DNA of 38,885 bases from Nemertoderma westbladi. Lineage: Eukaryota; Xenacoelomorpha; Nemertodermatida; Nemertodermatidae. The position numbers and the translations under genes are program-made. Below the pieces are notes generated by a model that did not search any database, was not told the origin of the DNA, and saw nothing but the letters and a program-made list of their open reading frames with translations. Location of the stretch: NCBI GenBank assembly GCA_032718475.1, contig JAUCBJ010007717.1:1-38885 (forward strand), read 5' to 3'. Every line of letters begins with the position of its first letter. Within the stretch, counting starts at the first letter, position 1. Positions 31,350 through 38,885 of the stretch are shown here, one piece after another.

Positions 31350-32055
31350 TGGGTACTAGTGTGTTATAGGTACACCCCCCACACCCACCCCCAAAAAAAA
31401 AATTTTACGAGCTAGTTTTTGCTATTTCTTTTTATAAACATGTTCCAGAACATTTTAGCTAATTTATAAAAAATTAATAAATGTTCTAGAACAAATATTT
31501 TCAATTAAAAAAAATAATAAAAAAATGAATGTAACATTTTTACACTATTTTTCTATGTTCTACAGTAGAACATATTGGCTAAATTAGAACTAGAAAAAAA
31601 AGTTCTAGAACAAATAATTTTTGTTCTAGAATATTTTTAAAAAATATAAAATTTTTTTTTAATTTTTGTAGAATTTGTTTCATCTAAGAAGGATTTCACT
31701 GTATTGAGGTCATATATTCAGAAAATTAATTACATAGAAGACTTATACTGTATAAGACTTATTAATTCCTCTAAACTCAAATCAGTCATTTTTACAACAT
31801 GTAATCATAAATCTTAGTTACAGAAAATATAATGATCTATAAAATATAATTACCTTGATATCGAATTCAACATCACTAATGAAAAATATAATTTAAAGTT
31901 TTTTAAAAATTGACTCTAGAACAAAGAATATTTGTTCTAGAATATTTTATTATATGAATTATTAAATATATGACATATTTCCAAAAAAGTTGGCAAAAAT
32001 GTGGTATAATAAAAATTTTGAGGGGGGTGGGTGTACCTACAACACACTAGTACCA
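31350..32055. mobile_element. ~706-bp inverted-repeat element rich in TTCTAGAA (copy B)
   Basis: Same structure as 25595-26327, with small deletions near its right end. The inverted ends GGGTACTAGTGTGTTATAGG and CACACTAGTACCA are preserved. The right-hand CTCTAGAA of copy A reads TTCTAGAA here (near 31933), so the site count differs between copies. Confidence 0.75.
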
Positions 32056-32629
32056 ATATATATATCAAATATAGCTGGTAAAATTCCGGTAAACACCACA
32101 CCTTCCCTTCGTGTAATCAGATCAAATTTTTTAAAGCCGCTCGCCGTTAAAATATAGAGCAAGTTCTAAAAGGGCAGTGGGCTGCAGCGGCCGCCCGTCG
32201 CTACCACTCGCCGCAGCTGTGGTGTGTCACAGTTTGTGGAATAATTTTAGCACCACTGGAATTAAGTATTTAGTAATTAATAATAATTAGTAGGCCTATA
32301 TTGTAGCCAATACATTAATGTAAATAAAACTATAAATATAACCAAAACATTAAATATTCCAGAGTTTTGTTGGTTCAGTTTCATAGCAACTAATGAAAAT
32401 CTTACTCTTATTTATTTACAACAATACCCCTAATATAACAATAAGTGTGTACCCCCCCCCCCCCCCCCCCCTAATTTTTGAAACTTTTAAACAAATGATG
32501 CGATATTTATTTTATTATGAAGGAAGTTCGACAAAGTTTCATAATACTCTGCCTTACTTGAAACACTAGGATACAAGGTACCGGTAATATAAATCATAGT
32601 GCAGTCAGTGCGTTCGTAGCTCCAGATGG
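32056..32629. other. Noncoding spacer, duplication copy B
   Basis: Counterpart of 26328-26914, with the same GC-rich patch and poly-C(20) at 32452-32471. No gene. Confidence 0.5.
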
Positions 32630-34606
32630 CTCCCACACAAGTGTGGAAGCTACAGAGAGCTATATAAAGTATATCTTTGATCAACACTTACCTCTAACTA
32701 AGATGAAAGTACATAACTTTCACATACGTCAACCTATTCCTGGTGTTAAAGGCATTCTAGCTGAGAAAAAGAAAGCTATAGCATGTAAGGATAATGTTAA
32801 GAGAAATGAGTGCCAGAGAAAAATCAACAAACTGATCTTTGATAAACGGCAAATGGAATTCACCAATATGCCAAAAACTCAACTGTACAAACTATCTGAT
32901 ACCTGTATAAGGAAAAAACACCAAGTTCATAAATTTGATGAAAATGAAGTCGAGAGTCTTAATAATTTCTTCACTAGATTTAACGAGGATGTGAATAAGG
33001 ATGAGCCTATATATAATGGTACCACCTATGATAATGATATTCATGTTGATCCGATTGTGGTTGAGAAATTAATACGTAAATTGAAACCGAATACAGCCCA
33101 AGCCCAGATTGCATTGTTTCTGCAATTTGCTATAAAACCTTTGCAAAAGAACTTTCTATACCTTATGCTTCACTATTCAGAGATAGTTTCCATCAACAAA
33201 AATACCCGCAATGTTGGAATTCGTCTTTGACATCTGCCTTACCTAAAAGATGTGATTCATCATTTTCTGAAAAAACCAGCTTCGGACCAGTATGTGTTAC
33301 TCCTTTGAGTTCTAGGTGTTTAGACAGATTGGCTCTAGATATATTTCGTAATGCAAGTTAATCCACTGATGATATTTTTCAATTTGCATACAAAAAAGGT
33401 TATTCTACAGCTGATGCGATCTTATACCTCCTTCATCAGATTACAAAAGCGTTAGATGAAAGACACACAATTGTAAAATGTTTATTCATAGACTACTCAT
33501 CTGCTTTTAACACAGTGTTACAAAACAAGTTTTTAAACAGACTTTTAGACGAATTACCAATAGAGATGCGTTGGTTGGCCAGCTGGCTTCACTCATACAT
33601 GAGTGGTTTCTCTCAATCGGTTAAATCTGGAAAAAACATATCTTCCTCTATTTCACTGAAAGTTGGTTTTCCCCAAGGGGGTCCTCTTAGTGGACCTTTG
33701 TTTACCAAAGACACTGATGAAATTCGAGCTGACGATGGATCCCTAGCAAAATATTCTGATGACTCAAGAAATCTACAGGCGATAAGGCATTCCGCAGAAA
33801 ATGACAAATATAAGTCTAACATACAGCGAATTGTTGGGCTATCACATGGAAAAAACTTAAAGATAAACGCAAAGAAATCTGAAGAACTATGTTTCATTCC
33901 AATGAACTTTAAAGAACAGAAAGTTCTAGATATCGCAGAAGAAATAATCTACATAGATGGTGACGAGGTTCCGCGTCCGTCCGAAGTGAAACATCTTGGA
34001 ATATGGATTGCAAATAATCTATCATGGAAAACTCATATATTTAAACTTATAAAAAGGGTAAATTACATAGTTCGCCAATTCAGTTTTTTCATCCGGTTTG
34101 CAAATAAAGATACAAAAATATTTCTCTTTGAAACTTACATTGTACCACAATATATGTACTGTGCGGTTGCGTGGGTCCCCCTCATTCCAAAGAATCTCAA
34201 AAAGAAGTTAAAGAGGCCACTGTCGCTGTTTGCCAAACACTCAAAAATTGTAAAACAAGTTTGCATGAACATTATAAATGATGCGTTTTCCAAACAGTTC
34301 ACCAACATGGTAAAGAAGATTGTGGACACGCCGAGTCATCCTCTACACGCTTTCATTATTGGTTGCCGATCAAACTCCACCGCAACTCGCAATAATTACA
34401 GAATGCCTGATACACGGACCAAGATGTTTCATAACTCTTTCGCTCCAAGTGCTATTAGATATCTAATAAACAATGAGATACCGATTTTCATGCAATGATA
34501 TTTTATTTATTTTTATGTAATCTGTGTTTGTGATTAACGGTAATTTTCCTATTTACATTCCTCCATATGTACAGGAAATAAAACGAATTATTCATTCATT
34601 CATTCA
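32630..34606 (+). pseudogene. LINE (family 1) reverse transcriptase, copy B, with 3' UTR and ATTC tail
   Basis: The most complete family-1 copy. The linker/RT start is at 32643. A 2-bp length change near 33104 shifts the frame, and a TAA (33359-33361) interrupts the reading before motif A (CLFIDYSSAFNTV, about 33480-33520). From 33515 to 34498 the frame is open through motif B (GFPQGGPLSGPLF), KYSDD, the KHLGIWIANN block and the C-terminus, stop at 34496-34498. The 3' UTR has AATAAA (34577-34582) and ends in (ATTC)n at about 34589-34606. No endonuclease or ORF1 is present upstream: the element starts in the linker. The 3' portion matches 243-905. Confidence 0.87.
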
Positions 34607-34672
34607 TACAAACATTTAATTATAAATACACCAAGTTCTAGAACACTTAGCTTATGGATGAATAATCCACAT

Positions 34673-35354
34673 ACTAGTATTATAATATACACCATCTCCC
34701 TTAATACAACAACCATTTTTAGCAAGAACATTTATCCACCTCCGTCGGCTGTATTTCATCAGTCTTCCCCGCCTTCATCTGCAGATTCCGAATCTGAAAA
34801 CGGTTTTCAATTTCACCAACATATTCCGGATATATTATCAAATTTATACATATAGATTTAGACACGTAAATCGATATAATTCTCATGTTTTTCTACATTT
34901 ATTCTAGAATATCCGTAATGAAGAAAAAAAGATGGAAAGTGTTAAAGGCGCAGCTAAATAATAAGTAATACAGTATTCTAGAATAAAGACAAAAAACATT
35001 GGAATTATATCGATTTACGTCTCAAAACTTACATCTTAGTATTTTGATAATATCTTTGGCAATTTTTTGCGGAACTTAAAACTGTTTTCAGATTCGGAAT
35101 CTGCAGATGAAGGTGGTTCTAATGATATCTGGATTACATTCAATAGACGAAGAATAAAGCCGACGGAGATGGCTAAATATTGCTAAATAGATTATTTTTA
35201 ATGGCTTGTTCAACTAACATCATACCAAATATCGTAGCATTTTATTGAAATTTGAAAAAAAATATTGTAGGGGTGGGGGGCTCCATTGACTTATTGTCTC
35301 ATTGACTTGCCATTAAACCAAAAAATTGGTTATTGTATTAAGGGATAAGGTGTA
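34673..35354. mobile_element. Foldback element, both arms (copy 4)
   Basis: The left arm starts ACTAGTA...TACACCATCTCCCTTAATAC (34686) and has lost about 150 bp compared with copy 1 (1021-1176). The right arm is complete, ending GTATTAAGGGATAAGGTGTA at 35354. CAGATTCCGAATCTG (left) and CAGATTCGGAATCTG (right) mark the mirrored arms. It sits 67 bases after a LINE ATTC tail, exactly as copy 1 does, so LINE end plus foldback element moved or duplicated as one unit. Confidence 0.78.
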
Positions 35355-36160
35355 TGTGGGTTAATTTTATTCCCCATAAATTCTATTTTTTAGTTCAGCA
35401 GCCGGTTCCACCAACTCTCACTAACTGCTTAGTGTTAGTGCTAACTGCTTAATGCCACTAACCTGAGCCACCCTTATGACTTAGCCTGTTCCACCAAGGT
35501 CACTAACTGTATGTGCCACTAACTGTTAGTGCGATTTGCTTAGGGACCTCTAGATATCCCTAAAAGCTACACTAACTGCTGAATTTACTTGTGTTGGTCG
35601 GATTCGGATATTATTACTTGCGATTGATTACAAATATATTTCATTTGTTTTGATTGAACCCTATCATAATGTATATACTGTACACCACTTTACATACACA
35701 TTATTTCCACTTTAAATGTATACATTTTACTTTAGACACTTAACTACATTGTATTTTTTATTTTCGGAGGTGTCTATTATTTCGTCCCCATATTAACACA
35801 AAAAAATAATAAAGGAAATCCATTTATATATGATTAGGATTGTAAAAGCTTTTGCGGAATTGCCCGGTTATTTTCCCCGTAAAGTGCTCTGTAGTTGGTT
35901 TAGCAGGCATAAAAGGCCGTGTCATTGCTGTACCGGTGTTTTTAGGGGACATAAAAGCTATTTCTTCTGTATGTGTACTTTAGAGGACATAATTAGCAAT
36001 TCTATGACGCAACGCCCTAGATCCTCTTGAAACAGTGTCGTTACTATGACGACAGCTAACGGCTGAGCTTTACACGTGTAGCTTGCCCGGAGCCTTGCCT
36101 TGGTTCTTTGTTCTGCTCAGCTCAAAATGACGACATCTATCAGCTGTATCCACGTGGAGC
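35355..36160. other. Noncoding DNA with a cluster of TAACTG/ACTAAC motifs
   Basis: No recognised gene. Between about 35420 and 35585 the motif TAACTG occurs at least five times, often within CACTAACTG, with inverted TTAGTG copies (for example TTAGTGTTAGTG). TTCCACCAA occurs at about 35407 and again as TTCCACCAAGG near 35490, suggesting a degraded palindromic repeat. A 66-codon frame at 35830-36030 is not recognisable. Confidence 0.4.
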
Positions 36161-36171
36161 TTTTTGCCATT

Positions 36172-36183
36172 CGACCAATCAGA
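36172..36183. promoter_or_regulatory. NF-Y-type CCAAT box
   Basis: GACCAATCAGAG closely matches the extended NF-Y consensus (RRCCAATSR). It lies about 90 bases upstream of the ATG at 36270. TGACG-type motifs lie nearby (36127, 36234). No TATA box was found. Confidence 0.35.
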
Positions 36184-36269
36184 GATTCCCTCTTTGTGTA
36201 AAAGCTGTACAGCAGAATTACAGGATTCAGTACTGACGTTTCCCCCACGCCTAGAACACCGGCCGGGGA

Positions 36270-36716
36270 ATGTTTTCTGACATTAGAGCGTCTTTAATTA
36301 TAAGATCATCAAACTGTTATCTTGGTCAACTCGGTTACCTCGGTTTTGGTACAGCACCTCGGTCTCGGTCTCTGTCTCGGCATCTGATTAATCACCCTGA
36401 CGTAAACTGCTTTTCGCCGCATTATTTACTGCTATTTACTGTGTTGTTAATTGTATCGTTCGTTTACATATTATTATTGGGAAGAATATTGATAACGATC
36501 CGAAAACCCAATCTTCTTGATACACTAAGGTTAGAGAGACCGGTTACATATAACAATTTGCGACATACATTATCGTGGTTTGTAGTGAGTTCAATGCTAC
36601 TTAATAGGCCCTACAAATGTCGGTTGTTATTCTCTTTATATATGATTAAAATCAGTGAATGTCGGCAATTCAGTGTGCAGTTGTGTGCAATAGTCTGTGT
36701 GTGCTTGACCGAGTAA
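36270..36716 (+). CDS. Hypothetical ORF with one predicted membrane segment
   Basis: A 148-codon ATG-initiated frame with no family I recognise. Residues about 53-76 (LLLFTVLLIVSFVYILLLG) are strongly hydrophobic and could span a membrane. The preceding region is Ser/Arg-rich, and its DNA is a low-complexity CTCGGT/TCTCGG run. It follows a CCAAT box. The frame could equally be chance in a noncoding or LTR-like region, since the flanking sequence gives no support for splicing or a poly(A) signal. Confidence 0.2.
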   Translation: MFSDIRASLIIRSSNCYLGQLGYLGFGTAPRSRSLSRHLINHPDVNCFSPHYLLLFTVLLIVSFVYILLLGRILITIRKPNLLDTLRLERPVTYNNLRHTLSWFVVSSMLLNRPYKCRLLFSLYMIKISECRQFSVQLCAIVCVCLTE

Positions 36717-37390
36717 CAAAGCATTTCCTAAAGAATGCACTTTGGTGATCTATAAGACATACTGTTGTGTATAGTGTAAGTCATAGCTCTGTTTAAATAG
36801 ATAGAGCGCCACGTCCTAAAGGAACTGCTAATATTTCCCGAAAGTGAATAGTATTCGTCAGAGATTATATATTAACTTATCAATCGAATAGTACGGTAGG
36901 CCTGCACCGCAATCAAATTAAAGCATCCAAATCCAGTCTCCCGGGTATATCCAGCGGGTGAATGGTCGCGCACAGACTGGCTTTGGCTAATGTTAGAATT
37001 ATTATAGGTGTTCAATACTTGTCATAGGCTGGAGTAGATTTATAACCTAGAAGACATATAGATTTGGCGGGTTAAACTGCCAAAGGTCTTAAAAGCGCGA
37101 ACAATAACAGTTTGTAGGATCTTGATTGCGGCGTAAGCGATCAAGACTAAGGTACCGGTCGACCGGTAACCAGTAGGCCTGACTGCCTGATCACCCGGAC
37201 CGGTACTTACAACAGTACAGGTATATCAGTACTATTTCGATTGTGATATTACATACCGGTAGGCTGTTTAAGAGATTAGGGACTGTACACCCCTTGTTTC
37301 TTTTGGAGCTTACTTATTTCTGTCAGTTTTATTTATTTGTAGGCCAGTATCGAGCAGAAAGCGTGTAAGCTTGCTCAGTCTATACAGACA
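36717..37390. other. No recognised feature
   Basis: Mixed composition with no frame of note. AAAGGTCTTAAAAGCGCGAACA at 37082-37103 resembles 8802-8822 with one base difference, a possible fragment of a shared repeat. Several ACCGGT words cluster at 37150-37260. Confidence 0.4.
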
Positions 37391-37970
37391 ATTGGTAGGC
37401 TGGACTGTTGTCTGGCTGTTGTTGGGTCTGAACGGATTGCAGTGTGTGTAGAGTCTGTCCGATAAAGTGCCAGTTAGTAAGTAGGGGCATCTTGAGTTGT
37501 AAGGTCAACCCCCTCTTAAAGAATAAGTCGTACTACCGAGTTAGAACGCATACTAACTAACCATTTTGGAATCTGCATATACTGTAGTTTATTTAGGCTT
37601 GATAGTAGTCTGCCAGCGTTTTAGCCTGTGTTTGTTTGTGTGGTCTGTTCAGGTACCGTAATAGTTATTACTCAGATATTTTGTAGGCTGGATTGTTGTC
37701 TAGCTGTTATTAGGTCGGAAGAGATTGCTGCGTGTGTAGAGTCTGTCTGATAAAGTGCCAGTTAGTAAGTTGGGGCATCTTGAGTTGTAAGGTCAACCCC
37801 CTCCTAAAGAATAAGTCGTACTACCGTGTTAGAACGCATACTATCTAACCATTTCGGAATCTGCACATACTGTAGTTTATTTAGGCTTGATGGTAGTCTG
37901 CCAGCGTTTGGTTTGTATTTTGTTTGAGTATTCTGTACGGGTAGCGTAATATTTATTATTCAGAGTTTAT
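37391..37970. repeat. 291-bp direct tandem duplication
   Basis: Unit 1 (about 37391-37681) and unit 2 (37682-37970) share long stretches: AAAGTGCCAGTTAGTAAGT, GGGGCATCTTGAGTTGTAAG, GAATAAGTCGTACTACCG and TACTGTAGTTTATTTAGGC. I judge roughly 88-90% identity. Neither unit has a coding frame. Lying just upstream of the gag-like reading, it may be part of the LTR or leader of that element. Confidence 0.85.
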
Positions 37971-38504
37971 GCGATTATTCGCAACATTCATGTCCCCAAG
38001 TTTATTCCTACAGTAATTGTGCTTGTTACACATACCGTTATAGTTAAATTAACCCTGGTACTACATGGGCTGCTTGGCGTAGGTAAAGACTGGCGACTTT
38101 GTGCTCCGGTCACTCCAGCAGATGCCGTGGTTCTTTTAACTGTTCAAGTATTTTTAACTACTGATTATCTGTTGTACAAGTACTCGTACCTAATTTAGGG
38201 TTTAGTGTACAGTGCTTTCCGAAGGTAATTAGAGTGTAGGCAGTATATTTGTGTTGTAAAGTGGTTAATAGGCACGTTGGTTCTGGTAGACCGCGGTAAT
38301 TAACTTCTAGGTAGGGACACTCCGTGATACATAACGTAGTACCTATAGCGATACGGCTATAGGTCGTCAGACGGTGGTATTTTCCTATCTGGACAACACA
38401 GTGTATTTACTACTACTTATTATTTTCAAATACCGTAGTATCCTGTCCGTTGTAATAACCAGAAAATCTAACCCTCTGTTAGACTGGTTTGTAGTTCCCT
38501 GTAA
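37971..38504. other. Probable leader/5' region of the BEL/Pao-like element
   Basis: No open frame in the gag register: TAA at 38469-38471 and 38502-38504. TGGCGACTTTGTGCTCC at about 38085 resembles the TGGCGAC start of primer-binding sites used by many LTR elements, but the preceding bases are AC rather than the expected CA. The assignment is speculative. Confidence 0.25.
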
Positions 38505-38885
38505 ATTACTTACTATGACAACAAGACCTATAAAGACGTAAGTAAATATAAGTCTCGAACCAGTGACAGGAGAGAACAGGTAACAACAACTCCTCCTACG
38601 TCTCCTAAGAGAATTCACGGAAGAAAGCCCGAAGAAAGAACGAGAGTGCATAACGTTGCCCAAGGTAAAGTGAGTAACATCAAACCAAAATGTGCGCTGT
38701 GCGACGGGCCCCACCTTTTGAGTGTGTGTGCTGAATTCCTAAAGAAATCCCTGGTAGACAGACGTGAAGTCATGTGGGATAAGCGGTTATGCTATAATTG
38801 CCTCAGACAAGGACACCAACGGCGAACCTGTTACTCTGACGTAAGGTGTGCAAAGTGCGGTGCGAAACATCACATCTTGTTACAC
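38505..38885 (+). CDS. BEL/Pao-like gag, zinc-knuckle region (partial, runs off the window)
   Basis: Open for 127 codons from after the TAA at 38502 to the window end. A basic linker (SPKRIHGRKPEERTRV) precedes three cysteine clusters: CALCDGPHLLSVC, then CYNCLRQGHQRRTC (38790-38831, exact CX2CX4HX4C), then CAKCGAKHHILLH. This C..C..H / CL..GH....C / C..C...HH.LLH series is typical of the gag-protease junction of BEL/Pao retrotransposons, where it binds RNA in the particle. No in-frame ATG is seen, and the usual upstream gag domain is missing. The element is either 5'-truncated, frameshifted or spliced. Protease, RT and integrase would lie to the right. Confidence 0.8.
   Translation, partial: MTYYDNKTYKDVSKYKSRTSDRREQVTTTPPTSPKRIHGRKPEERTRVHNVAQGKVSNIKPKCALCDGPHLLSVCAEFLKKSLVDRREVMWDKRLCYNCLRQGHQRRTCYSDVRCAKCGAKHHILLH

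Larger units (their letters stand above)
30041..34068. repeat. Segmental duplication, copy B
   Basis: Partner of 24326-28866, in direct orientation about 5.7 kb downstream. It lacks the MITE, keeps the pre-insertion target site, and continues past the copy-A breakpoint into the intact 3' end of the LINE and a further foldback element. Confidence 0.92.

Noticed and set aside
38085-38102. A firm primer-binding site for the BEL/Pao-like element
   Set aside because: TGGCGAC is suggestive, but it is not preceded by CA and no LTR boundary could be shown within the window.

Overview
This looks like nuclear DNA from a marine invertebrate animal. The reasons are eukaryotic retroelements (three non-LTR/LINE lineages and the gag of a BEL/Pao-type LTR element), an animal-type fibrinogen-domain gene, foldback and MITE-like elements with terminal inverted repeats, AATAAA signals, large satellites and an AT-rich background. 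I cannot fix the phylum. The frequent TAGGCCT and ACCGGT words hint at a mollusc, echinoderm or hemichordate, but only weakly. No rRNA, tRNA, CRISPR array or prokaryote-type operon was seen.

Layout. 1-1712: the 3' end of a LINE (family 1) and a foldback element. 1725-3446: nested palindromes, an 0.55-kb element with long inverted repeats around a 17-bp palindromic module, a ~163-bp tandem repeat and a poly-G/poly-C hairpin. 3447-5945: no recognised gene. 5946-8790: a broken zinc-knuckle gene on +, a 36-bp minisatellite, and a second LINE reverse transcriptase on -. 8830-10945 (-): the most gene-like locus, a type II membrane protein with a Thr/Pro mucin-like stalk and a fibrinogen-related domain (FReD). 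It is interrupted by a 391-bp inverted-repeat element flanked by a near-perfect 8-bp duplication, and it carries one homopolymer frameshift. 12437-13320 (-): an unrecognised, frame-broken coding remnant with a basic C-terminal tail. 13585-15609: a third LINE (ORF1, endonuclease, start of RT) that runs straight into a 3.75-kb array of a 32-bp C-rich repeat (15610-19363).

19389-34606 is a duplicated block. An array of about 97 copies of a 51-bp repeat is followed by a foldback arm, a TTCTAGAA-rich inverted-repeat element and a family-1 LINE RT. All of it is then repeated as a 21-copy array plus a near-identical ~4-kb segment. Copy A carries a 522-bp MITE inside the RT; copy B keeps the empty site. 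34673-35354: another foldback element. 35355-38504: mostly unrecognised DNA with a CCAAT box, a hypothetical ORF and a 291-bp tandem duplication. 38505-38885: a BEL/Pao-like gag zinc-knuckle region that continues beyond the window.

The genes do not form a pathway. The window is a repeat-rich accessory region in which unequal exchange and transposition have shaped almost everything. The long open frames over the satellites follow from repeat-unit length and composition and should not be read as genes. The FReD locus is the one candidate host gene, and its structure suggests either recent pseudogenisation or transposon-made intron gain.
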